Shown here one piece after another: positions 25,216-35,288 of a DNA stretch of 52,005 bases. This DNA is from Alicyclobacillus sendaiensis NBRC 100866 (GTDB lineage: Bacteria > Bacillota > Bacilli > Alicyclobacillales > Alicyclobacillaceae). The notes under the pieces are model-generated. The model was given only the letters and a program-made list of their open reading frames with translations, ran no database searches and was not told the DNA's origin. The stretch is from positions 1-52,005 of the forward strand of contig NZ_BCRQ01000010.1 in assembly GCF_001552675.1 (NCBI RefSeq), in the 5' to 3' direction. Each line of letters begins with the position of its first letter. Within the stretch, counting starts at the first letter, position 1. The position numbers and the translations under genes were made by a program.

Positions 25216-26221
25216 GGCCTCCTACATCGCTGTTCGCGCCGTCGTGCGGCGCTCGCCGTGCCGAGCGGAGGGGCTCCCGCGCCAGCGTCGCGGGCGGCGC
25301 GGCGGCCGGCCGCTCGTCAATCACGTCTTCCACTGTCTTCAATCGGTACCCGCGCGCCTCGAGCCAGCGGATGATGGCCGGCAGCGCCTCGACGGTGGAA
25401 GCTGTCGGGTGCATGAGCACGAGCGCGCCCGGCTCTGCGCCCCGCTGCACGCGCTCGACAACCGCGGCAGGGGGAGGGTTTTTCCAATCGATTGTGTCCG
25501 CTGTCCACAGGATGGCGTACATGCCGCGCGATTTGGCGAGTGGCGCGAGGCGGGCATCGTACGAACCGGCAGGCGGAGCGATGAGCCGCGGCGCTCTTCC
25601 CGTGATGGCCGCGAGCACTCGGTTGGTTTCGTCGAGTTGCGCCGCGAGCTTCGCGTCGTTCAGCCTCCGAAAGTCCGGGTGCCCGTAGCCGTGGGATTCC
25701 ACCGCGTGCCCGTCTTGCGCCATGGCGCGGACGAGATGGGGAAACTTCCTCGCCCAAGCGCCGTCGACAAAAAAGGTCGCCCTCACATGCGCATTGCGCA
25801 AGATCTCGAGCATCTTCGGGACGTATGCCTCGCCCCAGGACACGTTCACCATCAGCGCGACGGATTTTTCCACCTGCGGACCGCGATAAATCACGTCGGG
25901 CGGGAGATCGCGAAGCCGCACCTCAGGCGGCACCATCTTCCACACAAGGTGCAGCGCGCCGTCGTGGAAACGGGCCGTCTCTCGCGCGCTTGCGGCCGCG
26001 TCGAGGACAAAGCCGGAGAGGCCCGGCACGTTATGCCACACGCGGTCTCGCCGCGCGTCCACGGGCGGACTCGCCCACGCGCGGCTCACTTCCTCCCATA
26101 CGCCAACGGACGGCGACGGGACCGATTGAGGCGACCCGTCCGCGCGCACCCAGAGCATGCTGCCGAGCAACCAGGCGCACAGGCCGGCGCCCAGCCCAAG
26201 GACCGCTGGCCTTGGCTTCAT
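25100..26221 (-). CDS. ylxY: YlxY-like polysaccharide deacetylase homologue, probably non-catalytic
   Basis: A 373-residue protein with an N-terminal signal or anchor (residues about 6-22) and a NodB-fold domain from about residue 115 to 300. The first motif reads ALMVNVSWGEAYVP in place of the usual TFDDG, so the metal- and base-providing aspartates are absent. The HGYGH pair is kept. The FRPPYG arginine motif reads LIAPPAGSYD. This loss is shared, as I recall it, with B. subtilis YlxY at the same locus. Start: ATG 26221 with GGAGG eight bases upstream. A basic tail of about 70 residues is encoded past the domain and overlaps mlpA by 116 bases. Confidence 0.82.
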   Translation of the reverse strand: MKPRPAVLGLGAGLCAWLLGSMLWVRADGSPQSVPSPSVGVWEEVSRAWASPPVDARRDRVWHNVPGLSGFVLDAAASARETARFHDGALHLVWKMVPPEVRLRDLPPDVIYRGPQVEKSVALMVNVSWGEAYVPKMLEILRNAHVRATFFVDGAWARKFPHLVRAMAQDGHAVESHGYGHPDFRRLNDAKLAAQLDETNRVLAAITGRAPRLIAPPAGSYDARLAPLAKSRGMYAILWTADTIDWKNPPPAAVVERVQRGAEPGALVLMHPTASTVEALPAIIRWLEARGYRLKTVEDVIDERPAAAPPATLAREPLRSARRAPHDGANSDVGGHAVDIPNDIAKRHSRGGGRDVLHPLGELGDLGRDRISL

Positions 26222-26281
26222 CAGGCATCCCTCCATCCGCATCACACGCGGATTAGGATGCCTCGCCGTGGGCTTGATCAA

Positions 26282-28489
26282 TCACGGGGAAATCCTTCTG
26301 GGCGCGGCCTTCGGCCCGGCGGTGTGGCCGTGATCGCGCCGCCCGTGTCCGCCCTGCGGACCGCGTCCCGGGCCGCTCGACGGGCGCGGCGACGGAGGCG
26401 TCGCCGGAGGCTGCATGGCCTTCAGCACCTCTTTGCGCGACAGGTTGATTCGCCCCTGGTTGTCGATTTCGGTGACTTTCACGGTGAGCGTATCGCCCAC
26501 CTGACAGACGTCCTCCACCTTCGCGACGCGGTTCAAGTCGAGCTGCGAGATGTGGACCAGGCCCTCTTTGCCCGGCAGGATCTCGACGAACGCCCCGTAC
26601 TTTTCGACGCGGGTCACCTTTCCTGTGTACGTGGCACCGACCTCCACGTCCCGAACGATGTTCTCGACCATCTCCCGGGCTCGGTTCGCTTGCTCGGCGT
26701 CCGTGCTGTGAATGTAGACGCGGCCATCCTGCTCGATGTCGATCTTGACGCCCGTCTCCTCGATGATCTTGTTGATCACGCGCCCGCCGGGGCCGATGAC
26801 GTCGCGGATCTTATCGGGGTGGATCTTTACGGTGATGACCCTCGGCGCGAACTTCGAGAGGTCAGCGCGAGGCTCCGAAATGGCCTCCATCATCTTGCTC
26901 AGGATGTACATCCGGCCCTCGCGCGCCTGCTTCAGCGCCCGCTCGAGGATGGACCGGTCAATGCCTGCGATCTTGATGTCCATCTGCAGCGCGGTCACGC
27001 CCCGCTCGGTGCCGGCCACTTTGAAGTCCATGTCGCCAAGGTGGTCCTCGATGCCCTGGATATCGCTCAGAATGGCGACCTGGTCGCCCTCCTTCACGAG
27101 TCCCATCGCGATCCCGGCCACCGGCGCCTTGATGGGCACGCCTGCGTCCATGAGCGCCATGGTGCTGCCGCAGATGCTCGCCTGGGAGGTGGAGCCGTTC
27201 GACTCGAGGATCTCCGAGACCACGCGGATGGCGTACGGAAACTCCTCGGGCGAGGGAATGACGGGATCGAGCGCGCGCTCACCGAGCGCCCCATGGCCGA
27301 TGTCCCGACGGCTCGGCGCCCGCAGCGGCTTCGCCTCGCCGACGCTGAACGGCGGGAAGTTGTAGTGGTGCATGTAGCGGTTGGACTTCTCAATCTCGAG
27401 CCCGTCGAGCAACTGCTCGTCGCCCATGGAACCGAGAGTGCATACGGACAGCGCCTGTGTCTGGCCGCGCGTGAAGAGCGCCGACCCGTGCGTCCTCGGC
27501 AACAGGCCCACTTCGCAAGAGATGGGGCGAATTTCATCGAGGCGGCGGCCGTCGGGCCGGATGCCTTCGCGCAGAATGGCCTCGCGCACGCGCTCCTTCA
27601 GGATGGTGTGCATGACCTCGGCGATGTCCGCCTCCTTCTCGGGGAAGGCCTCTTTGAAATGTTCCACGACCTCCGCGTTCAGGTTCGCGAGCGCCTCCTC
27701 GCGCGCCAGCTTGTCCGGATTGCGAACCGCCGCGCTGACCTTGTCCGTGGCGTAGGCGCGCACCGCGGCCTCCAGTTCGGGATCCACCTTGTGGAGCTCG
27801 ACCTCGCGCTTCTTCACGCCGACCTTTTCGGCGAACGCGTTGATCTCATCGCAGATGGTTTGAATGACCTGATGACCATACAGGATGGCTTCGAGCACCA
27901 TTTCTTCGGGAACCTGGTTGGCTCCCGCCTCCACCATCACGATCGCGTCTTTGGTGCCGGCAACCACGAGGTGAAGATCGCTCTTTTCGGACTGTTCGAC
28001 CGTGGGGTTGATGACGAACTGGCCGTCGACGAGCCCCACGATGACGCCGCCGATGGGCCCGTTGAACGGGATGTCCGAGATGGTAAGGGCCGCCGACGTG
28101 CCGATCATCGCCGCGATCTCCGGCGCACAGTCCTGATCCACAGAGAGGACGAGATCGACAATCTGGACATCGTTGCGGAATCCTTCCGGAAAGAGCGGCC
28201 GAATGGGCCGGTCGATGAGGCGCGAAGCCAAAATGGCGTGCTCGCTCGGCCGCCCCTCGCGCTTGATGAAACCGCCGGGAATTTTCCCGACCGCGTAAAG
28301 TCGTTCTTCATAGTTCACGGTGAGCGGAAAAAAGTCGAGTTCCTTCGGCTCTTTGGACGCGGTGACCGTGGCCAAGACCACCGTCTCTCCGTACTGCACG
28401 TGGACCGCCGCCGTCGCCTGTCGAGCCAGTTTCCCAGTCTCCAGGACAAAACGCCGGCCCGCCACTTCGAATTCATGGCGAACCACCAT
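26282..28489 (-). CDS. pnp: Polynucleotide phosphorylase
   Basis: A 735-residue phosphorolytic 3'-to-5' exoribonuclease, also able to add nucleotides. It has two RNase PH domains (about 10-145 and 325-545, the second carrying the active site and the [12 protein letters not shown] segment). A KH domain has the [10 protein letters not shown] loop, followed by an S1 domain with [16 protein letters not shown]. After residue about 700 comes a Pro/Gly/Arg/His-rich tail ([14 protein letters not shown]) that is likely disordered. GGAGG precedes the ATG by about ten bases. A terminator separates it from rpsO, so it relies on read-through or on a promoter in 28490-28576 that I could not identify. Confidence 0.96.
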   Translation of the reverse strand: MVVRHEFEVAGRRFVLETGKLARQATAAVHVQYGETVVLATVTASKEPKELDFFPLTVNYEERLYAVGKIPGGFIKREGRPSEHAILASRLIDRPIRPLFPEGFRNDVQIVDLVLSVDQDCAPEIAAMIGTSAALTISDIPFNGPIGGVIVGLVDGQFVINPTVEQSEKSDLHLVVAGTKDAIVMVEAGANQVPEEMVLEAILYGHQVIQTICDEINAFAEKVGVKKREVELHKVDPELEAAVRAYATDKVSAAVRNPDKLAREEALANLNAEVVEHFKEAFPEKEADIAEVMHTILKERVREAILREGIRPDGRRLDEIRPISCEVGLLPRTHGSALFTRGQTQALSVCTLGSMGDEQLLDGLEIEKSNRYMHHYNFPPFSVGEAKPLRAPSRRDIGHGALGERALDPVIPSPEEFPYAIRVVSEILESNGSTSQASICGSTMALMDAGVPIKAPVAGIAMGLVKEGDQVAILSDIQGIEDHLGDMDFKVAGTERGVTALQMDIKIAGIDRSILERALKQAREGRMYILSKMMEAISEPRADLSKFAPRVITVKIHPDKIRDVIGPGGRVINKIIEETGVKIDIEQDGRVYIHSTDAEQANRAREMVENIVRDVEVGATYTGKVTRVEKYGAFVEILPGKEGLVHISQLDLNRVAKVEDVCQVGDTLTVKVTEIDNQGRINLSRKEVLKAMQPPATPPSPRPSSGPGRGPQGGHGRRDHGHTAGPKAAPRRISP

Positions 28490-28569
28490 GGGTCTCTAAC
28501 CTCCTACCATGTCAAGCGGCCGAACGCCGCATACCTTGCTATGTACGAACGGGGTTCCACCACACATGC

Positions 28570-28592
28570 AAAAGAAGCGGGCCGAAGCCCGC
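28570..28592 (-). terminator. Intrinsic terminator after rpsO
   Basis: GCGGGC (28577-28582) pairs with GCCCGC (28587-28592) around a loop that reads UUCG in the minus-strand RNA, followed by TTCTTTTGC. The stem is short but has a stable tetraloop; partial read-through into pnp is plausible. Confidence 0.75.
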
Positions 28593-28598
28593 CTCGTG

Positions 28599-28865
28599 TC
28601 AGTGGCGCAATCCCAGGGATTCAATCAACTGCCGGTACCGATTGATGTCCTTCTTGCGCAGGTAGTTCAGCAGATTGCGGCGGCGGCCAATCAATTTGTA
28701 CAGGCCGCGGCGCGAATGATGATCTTTCTTGTGCACGCGGAAATGCTCCGTCAGCGAATTGATGCGCTCGGTCAGAAGCGCAATCTGCACTTCCGGAGAA
28801 CCCGTGTCGAAATCGTGCAACTGGTACTTTGCGATGATTTCCTTCTTCTTGTCCGCTTCGAGCAT
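28599..28865 (-). CDS. rpsO: Small ribosomal subunit protein S15
   Basis: An 88-residue S15 with the characteristic [28 protein letters not shown] and [13 protein letters not shown] segments. It binds 16S rRNA early in 30S assembly. AAGGAGG stands six bases before the ATG. It has its own promoter about 90 bases upstream and a terminator downstream. S15 often represses its own mRNA through leader structure, and the 89-base leader leaves room for that, but I did not resolve a structure. Confidence 0.97.
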   Translation of the reverse strand: MLEADKKKEIIAKYQLHDFDTGSPEVQIALLTERINSLTEHFRVHKKDHHSRRGLYKLIGRRRNLLNYLRKKDINRYRQLIESLGLRH

Positions 28866-28960
28866 GATGATCCTCCTTCAAAGTCCAATCGCTGCATCGA
28901 AGAACAGGCCGGAGGTTCCTGATCCGCGGTGCAGTTCATCGTGTTGCGCACACGGTCATC

Positions 28961-28990
28961 ACTATACCACAGTGTCCAGCGGAATGCCAG
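28961..28990 (-). promoter_or_regulatory. Extended -10 promoter of rpsO
   Basis: On the minus strand CTGGCA (28985-28990), 18 bases, then TATAGT (28961-28966) preceded by TGG as an extended -10. The 12-base core CTGTGGTATAGT recurs in the rpsB promoter. The predicted start is near 28954. Confidence 0.65.
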
Positions 28991-29059
28991 TCGAGTCGAT
29001 CCCCCGCGGCGCGGTTCGCCGTCCTCCTCCAGCGTCGCAGCCGGCTATGCCCCCCAGCT

Positions 29060-30037
29060 TCAGGTGGAACGCGGCCGCTCCGCCTGCGCGGCGCTCGGCA
29101 GGCCGACGAGTGCCCTCGCCGCATCGCAGTCGCGCGCGATCTGCGTTTTCAACGCCTCCAGACCGTCGAACTTCACCTCGTCGCGAATGCGGCGAAGAAA
29201 CGAGACGCGGAGGGTCTTCCCGTACAGGTCGCCGTCGAAGTCGAGCAGGTGGACTTCGAGTTGAAACGCACGCCCGTCGACCGTCGGCCGGTATCCCGCG
29301 TTCAGCACGCCGAACGCGTGCGAGATGCAGGTGTCAGGCGCGTCTTCGACTTCCACAAAGACAGCGTACACCCCGGCCTTCGGAAGGACATACGCGTCGA
29401 TCCCGCCCAAGTTCGCCGTCGGAAATCCGATCGTTCGGCCGCGCTTGTCTCCGTGGACCACCTCGCCGGAGATGACATAAGGCCTGCCAAGCAACGCCTG
29501 CGCGGCCTCGACGCGCCCCTCTCGCAAGTGTTCGCGAATGCGGGAACTGGAGACCTTGTGGCCGTGCTCTTCCACCGGCTGGACCACCGTCACGTCGAAG
29601 CCCCGCTCCTGGCCGAGATGGCGAAGAACGTCGACCGTCCCTTGCCCGCCGCGCCCGAAGCGGAAATCCGGCCCCACGACGACGTGGCGCACGCGAAGCG
29701 GCACGAGGTACCCGTCGACAAAGGCCGCCGGCTCCAACTGCTGAAACGCGCGGTCAAAGCGAGCGACGTAGAACGCGTCGACGCCGAGGTCGGTGAAGAT
29801 GCGGACGCGTTCACGGCGAGGGGTGAGCCAGCGAGCGTATTCCGGGTTGCCCGTCAACGCGTACGTCGGATGCGGTTCGAAACTCATCACGGCCAGGCGC
29901 TCCTTGGGGCCCACGAGCGCTCGCGCAGCGTTCAAAATCGCGCGGTGGCCCAAGTGCACCCCGTCGAACTTTCCGATGGTTAAAACCTGGGGCGCGGGCG
30001 ACGCGAGCGCATGGCCCTCCATGATGGTGAATTCCAC
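29060..30037 (-). CDS. ribF: Bifunctional riboflavin kinase/FAD synthetase
   Basis: A 325-residue enzyme making FMN from riboflavin and then FAD. The N-terminal adenylyltransferase carries GKFDGVHLGHR and the SSSRIREHL segment (residues about 15-175). The C-terminal kinase has GRTIGFPTANL and NAGYRPTV. The start is the GTG at 30037 with GAGGGG eight bases upstream; the frame further upstream is the shadow of truB, which ends four bases earlier. The order truB-ribF-rpsO is the usual one in Bacillota. Confidence 0.95.
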   Translation of the reverse strand: MEFTIMEGHALASPAPQVLTIGKFDGVHLGHRAILNAARALVGPKERLAVMSFEPHPTYALTGNPEYARWLTPRRERVRIFTDLGVDAFYVARFDRAFQQLEPAAFVDGYLVPLRVRHVVVGPDFRFGRGGQGTVDVLRHLGQERGFDVTVVQPVEEHGHKVSSSRIREHLREGRVEAAQALLGRPYVISGEVVHGDKRGRTIGFPTANLGGIDAYVLPKAGVYAVFVEVEDAPDTCISHAFGVLNAGYRPTVDGRAFQLEVHLLDFDGDLYGKTLRVSFLRRIRDEVKFDGLEALKTQIARDCDAARALVGLPSAAQAERPRST

Positions 30038-30041
30038 GGAC

Positions 30042-30950
30042 TCATCCCCTCTTCCAAAACACCTTCTTCGGCCGCACCGCGGCCGGGTGGCGATCGACGA
30101 CCTCGCCGACGGCGGCCACGGCACCCGCGTGAATCACGAGGACGAGATCGCCAGGCGTAAGCGACATCCGGTCGTCCAACTCGACCGCCTGGCCGTTCGC
30201 GAGCCGCTCCAACACCTCGCGCGGGGGCTGCCACATGGGCAAGCTGTCCAGGTACAGGAGCGGATCTCTGAGGTGCGAAGCGGGGTCCTCCGAGGCCATC
30301 CAATCGCCGAAGGAAATGGCGTCCTCGACGCGCGCGCTGCCGATGGCGAGCCGGCGCAGCGAGCGCATGTGCGCAGGGACGCCGAGCCGTTCGCCGAGAT
30401 CGCGGCACAGGGCGCGCACGTACGTCCCCTTGGAACAGCGGACGTGAAAGCGGGCCACCGCGACATCGCCCTCGCGGCGGAAGTCGTCGAGGGTGAAGCT
30501 TTCCACGCGGACCGTCCGCTCGGGAATCTCCACCTTCTTGCCCTGGCGCGCGAGGTGGTACGCTCGCTGACCGTCGACGTGAACAGCCGAGTACTGAGGG
30601 GGGCGCTGGCGAATCTCGCCGGTGAGTTGCCGCGCGGCCTCCCGCACCGCGGCCAGATCCAGATCCGAAGCCGACGCCTGCGCGACGACCGTGCCCTCCG
30701 CGTCGTCGGTGTCCGTGCCGATGCCGAACACCACGGTGCCGCTGTACTCCTTGTCGCCTTGGCCGAGGTACTCCAGGAGGCGCGTAACGTGGCCCACGCA
30801 GATCATCAAAAGTCCCGTCGCCATCGGGTCGAGCGTGCCCGCATGGCCGACGCGCCGCACACCGAGCTTGCGCCGGACCCCCTGCACCACGTCGTGCGAC
30901 GTCATCCCCTCCGGTTTATCGATGAGCAGGACGCCGTCTACCGCTTGCAC
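30042..30950 (-). CDS. truB: tRNA pseudouridine-55 synthase
   Basis: A 302-residue TruB. GVLLIDKPEGMTSHD is at the N-terminus, and the catalytic Asp lies in HAGTLDPMATGLL. RPPQYSAVHVDGQRAY, SKGTYVRALCRDLG and a short C-terminal PUA-like region follow. It forms the universal pseudouridine of the T-arm. It starts at a GTG (30950) inside the last codons of nrnA (13-base overlap), indicating coupling. Confidence 0.95.
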   Translation of the reverse strand: MQAVDGVLLIDKPEGMTSHDVVQGVRRKLGVRRVGHAGTLDPMATGLLMICVGHVTRLLEYLGQGDKEYSGTVVFGIGTDTDDAEGTVVAQASASDLDLAAVREAARQLTGEIRQRPPQYSAVHVDGQRAYHLARQGKKVEIPERTVRVESFTLDDFRREGDVAVARFHVRCSKGTYVRALCRDLGERLGVPAHMRSLRRLAIGSARVEDAISFGDWMASEDPASHLRDPLLYLDSLPMWQPPREVLERLANGQAVELDDRMSLTPGDLVLVIHAGAVAAVGEVVDRHPAAVRPKKVFWKRG

Positions 30951-31957
30951 GCTTCATCCACTTCCCTCAAGGCTGCGATCACGGCGGCTTCCACAGCCTG
31001 TTTCGCCTGTTCCAACGTGCCTTCGAGCACGCACCCGGCCGCGCGGGCGTGCCCGCCGCCGCCGAATCGCTGTGCGATGGCAGCCACGTCCACGAGTCGC
31101 TTGGAGCGGAGGCTCGCCTTGACGAGCCCGTCCGGTCGCTCGCGCAAAAGCACGCCCACCTCGACCGTCTCGACGGATCGCGCGAAACCGACGAGACCCT
31201 CGACATCGTCCTCGCTGGCGTGGCACGACGCGAGCATCGCCTGGCTGACGAGAATGAACGCGTACCGTCCGTCGGGCGCGATGGTCATGTCCCGCAGCGC
31301 AACCTGGAGCAGCTTCATCTGCTCGAGCGTCCGCGCTTCCAGGGCAGGTTCCGCGATGTCGTACGGCTGAACGCCGCTCGCCAAAAGTTCCGCGGCAATC
31401 TGGTGCACCTCGCGCGTGGTGTTGGGGTAGGTGAAGCCGCCCGTGTCCGTCAGGATGCCGGTGTACAGGCACTTCGCGAGATCGACGGAGAGCGGCACGT
31501 TGAGCGCCCTCGCCACGTGATACAACACCTCGCACGTCGCGGCCGCCAACGGATCCACGCACGCCACCCGCCCGTAGCGGGGGTTCGTCTGATGGTGGTC
31601 AATATTCACGACAAGCCGGTCGGGCGCGATGAGCGGAGCGACGGGCGCAAACCGCTGCTCGTCCGCGCAGTCGACCGCGACGATGTGTTGAAACTGGCGC
31701 GGGGCGAGATCGTCGACAAATTGAATGCGATCGTACATCGGCAGGAAGCGGAACCGCGGGGGCAGCGCCTCTCCGGCCGCGATCGCGTACCGCTTGCCAA
31801 GCGCATCCAACGTATGGGCCACCGCAAGCGCGCTCCCCAGCGCGTCCCCGTCGGGTCGCTCGTGCGTGACAATCAGCCAATCATCGAAGGATCGAAGCGC
31901 CTCCGCGACGCGCGCGATCGCGTCCTTGTCCCGTGGCTCGGGCTGCCAACTCGTCAT
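30938..31957 (-). CDS. nrnA: DHH-family oligoribonuclease/pAp phosphatase
   Basis: A 339-residue DHH-DHHA1 phosphoesterase that degrades very short RNAs and dephosphorylates 3'-phosphoadenosine 5'-phosphate in characterised relatives. The DHH domain has THERPDGDALGSAL, the VDCAD strand and NIDHHQTN. The DHHA1 domain ends with FGGGGHARAAGC. It sits between rbfA and truB in the translation operon, as in many Clostridia and unlike B. subtilis, where nrnA lies elsewhere. GGGGAG precedes the ATG by seven bases. Confidence 0.9.
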   Translation of the reverse strand: MTSWQPEPRDKDAIARVAEALRSFDDWLIVTHERPDGDALGSALAVAHTLDALGKRYAIAAGEALPPRFRFLPMYDRIQFVDDLAPRQFQHIVAVDCADEQRFAPVAPLIAPDRLVVNIDHHQTNPRYGRVACVDPLAAATCEVLYHVARALNVPLSVDLAKCLYTGILTDTGGFTYPNTTREVHQIAAELLASGVQPYDIAEPALEARTLEQMKLLQVALRDMTIAPDGRYAFILVSQAMLASCHASEDDVEGLVGFARSVETVEVGVLLRERPDGLVKASLRSKRLVDVAAIAQRFGGGGHARAAGCVLEGTLEQAKQAVEAAVIAALREVDEACKR

Positions 31958-31978
31958 CCCCTGACTCCCCTCGGCCGC

Positions 31979-32335
31979 TCAATCGTTCGCTTCGTTCTCT
32001 TTCAGCGACTTCAGCACCTGTTCAATCCGCTCGCTGTACTCGCCGGATTCATCCAGCCGAAACACGAGCTCCGGCGCCATGCGCATGTGCAGCCTGCGCG
32101 CGATCTCGCCGCGCATGAACCCAGCCGCCTTCGTCAGGACGCCGAGCGTGGCCTCCTTGTCCGCCTCGGGGCCGTAGACGCTCACGTAGACCTTGGCGTG
32201 CTGGAGGTCGCCCGAGACCTCCACGCGCGTGATGGTCACAAACCCAATCCGCGGATCCTTCAGCTCGTGCCGAAGGATATCCGCGAGCTCCTTTTTCATC
32301 TGTTCGGCCACCTTCTGTGCCCGAATCCGCGTCAA
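31979..32335 (-). CDS. rbfA: 30S ribosome-binding factor A
   Basis: A 118-residue RbfA needed for late 16S rRNA maturation and cold adaptation. The KH-like fold is recognisable from RAQKVAEQMKKELADILR, DPRIGFVTITRVEVSGDL and AKVYVSVYG. It begins with a TTG at 32335 behind GGAGG and follows infB by 27 bases. No ylxP homologue lies between infB and rbfA, unlike B. subtilis. Confidence 0.94.
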   Translation of the reverse strand: MTRIRAQKVAEQMKKELADILRHELKDPRIGFVTITRVEVSGDLQHAKVYVSVYGPEADKEATLGVLTKAAGFMRGEIARRLHMRMAPELVFRLDESGEYSERIEQVLKSLKENEAND

Positions 32336-32362
32336 CGTTCACGCACCTCCACGGCGTACGCT

Positions 32363-34960
32363 TTACACTCGCGCGACCTGTTCCATCGTGAACGCCTCGA
32401 TCACGTCGCCCACCTTGATGTCGTTGAACTTCTCGATGGTCATGCCGCACTCGTAGCCGGCCGCCACCTCGCGCACGTCGTCCTTGAAGCGGCGAAGGGA
32501 CGACAGTTTGCCCTCGTAAATCACGATGCCATCGCGCACCACGCGCACTTCCGCGTCGCGCGGGATCCGCCCATCCGTGACATAGCATCCCGCGACCGTC
32601 CCGACCTTGGAGATGTTGAACGTCTCGCGCACCTCCGCGTGGCCGACGATGACCTCCTTGTACTCCGGCGCGAGCATGCCCTTCATGGCCGACTCGATTT
32701 CGGCGATGGCGTCGTAGATCACGCGGTACAAGCGGATGTCGATCTTCTGCTGCTCCGCGACGCGCCGCGCGTTTGCGTCCGGGCGCACGTGGAAGCCAAT
32801 GATGATGGCGTTCGACGCCGAGGCGAGCTGCACATCGGACTCCGTGATGGCGCCGACGCCCTTGTGAATCACGCGCACCCGCACGCCCTCGACGTTGATC
32901 TTCTCGATGGACTGCACCAGCGCCTCGACCGAGCCCTGCACGTCCGCCTTGACAATCACGTTCAACTCGGCGACGTTGCCTTCCTGGATCTGGCGGTACA
33001 AATCATCCAGCGTGACGCGCGCAGTCGCCTGCATCTGTTGCCGCTCCCGCTCGAGACGCCGCTCCACGACGGCACGAGCGCTCTTCTCGTCGTCGTACAC
33101 CACAAACAGATCGCCCGCCTGCGGCACGCCGTTGAGGCCCTGGATCTCCACAGGCGTCGACGGCGGTGCGGCTTTCAGGCGCCGGCCGCTTTCGTTCACC
33201 ATCGCCCGGATGCGGCCGTATGTCGTGCCGGCGATCACGATGTCGCCGACCTTGAGCGTGCCGTTTTGCACGAGCACCGTCGCCACAGGTCCACGGCCGC
33301 GATCGAGCTTCGCCTCAATCACGGTCCCGCGCGGGCGCGCATTCGGGTTCGCCTTCAGATCCTGCATGTCGGCGACGAGCAGCACCATCTCGAGCAGCGT
33401 GTCGAGGTTCAGCCGCTTGAGCGCGGAGATCTCGACGAACACGGTATCGCCGCCCCACTCCTCAGGGACAAGGCCGTACTGCACGAGCTCCTGCTTGACG
33501 CGTTCCGGATTGGCGTCTGGCTTGTCGATCTTGTTGATGGCGACGATGATGGGCACGTTCGCGGCCTTCGCGTGGTTGATGGCCTCCACCGTCTGCGGCA
33601 TGACGCCGTCGTCCGCCGCCACCACGAGGATGGTGACGTCCGTCACCTGGGCGCCCCGGGCGCGCATCGTCGTGAACGCCTCGTGCCCCGGTGTGTCGAG
33701 GAACGTGATGAGACGCCCGCCGATCTCGACCTGGTACGCGCCGATGTGCTGCGTGATGCCGCCGGCCTCGCCCGCTGCCACGCGGCTCTCGCGCAGGGCA
33801 TCAAGCAGCGTCGTCTTGCCGTGATCGACGTGGCCCATGATGGTGACCACAGGCGGCCGCGGCACGAGCTGGGACGGATCGTCCGGCTCCATCAGGAGCT
33901 CGAGCGCCTCCTCGTCCACCGGCTCCTTGACGTTGACCGTGACGCCGAGGTCCGAACCGATGAGTTCCATCGTATCGGTGTCGATGTCCTGGTTGATGGT
34001 CGCCATTACGCCGAGCATCAGCAGGCGCTTGATGATCTCCGCCGGCTCACGCTGCAGAAGCTTCGCAAACTCGCCGACGGTCATCGGCCCCTCGACCGTC
34101 ACCTCGGTCGGCAGCGGCTTCTCCTGCTTGCCCCCGCGCCGCTTCGGCGCCCGCTGGAGCTTCGTCTCGTTGAATTCCTCGCGGCGCTGATACCCTTCGC
34201 GCTCCTTGCGTTCCTTCTCCTTGCGCTGCGATCCGGGCCCCGCCGGCTTCTGCTGTGCCGCCTGGGCGGCGACCACCTGGGGCGGCCGCGGCGCACGCGG
34301 GAACCGGGCCCCGCCGCCACCTCCCGATGGAGGACGCTGGCCGTCCCGGCCGCGCGCGTTTGCGCGGTCCCCGTGTCCCTGCTGGCCCTGAGGACGGCCT
34401 CCGTAGCCACCCCGATCCCGATTCCTATCGCCCTGCCCCGGACCACCGTTGCGCCCGTATCCGCCGTTGCCATTCCGCTGGCCCGCGGGGCGATCCGACC
34501 TCGACCGCGCGTCCCCGGCTCCGTTTGGAGCCCCCTCGCGCCGGTCGCGGCCGCGCCCTTGCCCGCCGTTCCGATCCCGTCCGCCGTCGCGGTGGTGGCC
34601 CCTCGGCTGCTGCGCCGGCGCGTTCGCGCTCGCGTGTTCCACCTCTCTCGCCGCCTGTGCTTGGCGATCTCGCCCGCTCGCCTGTGCCGCCGGCGCTCGG
34701 CTCTGAGCCTGCTCGGTCTGCGCCTCAGCCTTCGCCTTCTGCTGGCGCTCCCGCAATTCCTTTTCCATCTCCTGAGCACGCCTTTCCGCCGCACGGCGCT
34801 TCACATCTTCAAAGAACTGCTCCACCTTCTGGATCATCTCGTCGTCCATCACGCTCATGTGATTGGCGACAGGCACGCCGAGCCGGTTGAGGATGGTCAG
34901 AATCTCCTTGCTCGACATGTTCATCTGCTTCGCGTACTCGTACACTCTCAACTTCGTCAA
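32363..34960 (-). CDS. infB: Translation initiation factor IF-2
   Basis: An 865-residue GTPase that brings initiator tRNA to the 30S subunit. A short N-terminal IF2N domain ([18 protein letters not shown]) is followed by about 230 residues of Arg/Gly/Gln/Asp-rich disorder. A second IF2N-like domain and the GTPase then follow: G1 GHVDHGKTT near 374, G3 DTPGHEAF, G4 NKID. The four C-terminal domains are complete. The start is a TTG at 34960 with GGAGG eight bases away. Its first 152 bases are also read by the end of ylxQ. Confidence 0.95.
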   Translation of the reverse strand: MTKLRVYEYAKQMNMSSKEILTILNRLGVPVANHMSVMDDEMIQKVEQFFEDVKRRAAERRAQEMEKELRERQQKAKAEAQTEQAQSRAPAAQASGRDRQAQAAREVEHASANAPAQQPRGHHRDGGRDRNGGQGRGRDRREGAPNGAGDARSRSDRPAGQRNGNGGYGRNGGPGQGDRNRDRGGYGGRPQGQQGHGDRANARGRDGQRPPSGGGGGARFPRAPRPPQVVAAQAAQQKPAGPGSQRKEKERKEREGYQRREEFNETKLQRAPKRRGGKQEKPLPTEVTVEGPMTVGEFAKLLQREPAEIIKRLLMLGVMATINQDIDTDTMELIGSDLGVTVNVKEPVDEEALELLMEPDDPSQLVPRPPVVTIMGHVDHGKTTLLDALRESRVAAGEAGGITQHIGAYQVEIGGRLITFLDTPGHEAFTTMRARGAQVTDVTILVVAADDGVMPQTVEAINHAKAANVPIIVAINKIDKPDANPERVKQELVQYGLVPEEWGGDTVFVEISALKRLNLDTLLEMVLLVADMQDLKANPNARPRGTVIEAKLDRGRGPVATVLVQNGTLKVGDIVIAGTTYGRIRAMVNESGRRLKAAPPSTPVEIQGLNGVPQAGDLFVVYDDEKSARAVVERRLERERQQMQATARVTLDDLYRQIQEGNVAELNVIVKADVQGSVEALVQSIEKINVEGVRVRVIHKGVGAITESDVQLASASNAIIIGFHVRPDANARRVAEQQKIDIRLYRVIYDAIAEIESAMKGMLAPEYKEVIVGHAEVRETFNISKVGTVAGCYVTDGRIPRDAEVRVVRDGIVIYEGKLSSLRRFKDDVREVAAGYECGMTIEKFNDIKVGDVIEAFTMEQVARV

Positions 34961-35288
34961 ACGCTCCACCTCCGTGGAATTCCCCAAGCCGCGCCACGAC
35001 CTCGCGCGCAAATCCAGGCTCCACGACGGCAACGGCACCGGACATATCCCGTCCAATGGCTCGGCCGATCTCCGCTTTGGTCCCGAAACACACGACCTGA
35101 ATGCCGTACGACGCCGCCTTGTCCATCAGTTTCTTTCGCCCATTGTCTCCCGCGTCCACCGCGATCATCACCAATTGGGCGCGCCGCGCCCTCACGGCGT
35201 CCAACACGCGCTTCTGGCCGTCGATCACGGCCCCGGCCCGGCGCGCCAAGCCGAGCAGCCTCAAGATGCGCTCTTTGTCAGTGCGCAT
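34809..35288 (-). CDS. ylxQ: L7Ae-family RNA-binding protein YlxQ, with C-terminal extension
   Basis: A 159-residue protein whose first 105 residues are a typical Ylx[35 protein letters not shown] and [17 protein letters not shown]. These small L7Ae/L30e-type proteins bind kink-turn-like RNA. The family normally ends shortly after this. Here no stop occurs and the frame continues 152 bases into infB, adding a polar Asp/Arg/Gly-rich tail. Start: ATG 35288 behind GGGAG, overlapping the end of ylxR by 11 bases. The tail may be translated or could reflect loss of the usual stop. Confidence 0.85.
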   Translation of the reverse strand: MRTDKERILRLLGLARRAGAVIDGQKRVLDAVRARRAQLVMIAVDAGDNGRKKLMDKAASYGIQVVCFGTKAEIGRAIGRDMSGAVAVVEPGFAREVVARLGEFHGGGAFDEVESVRVREADEHVEQGDSDHPQPARRACRQSHERDGRRDDPEGGAVL

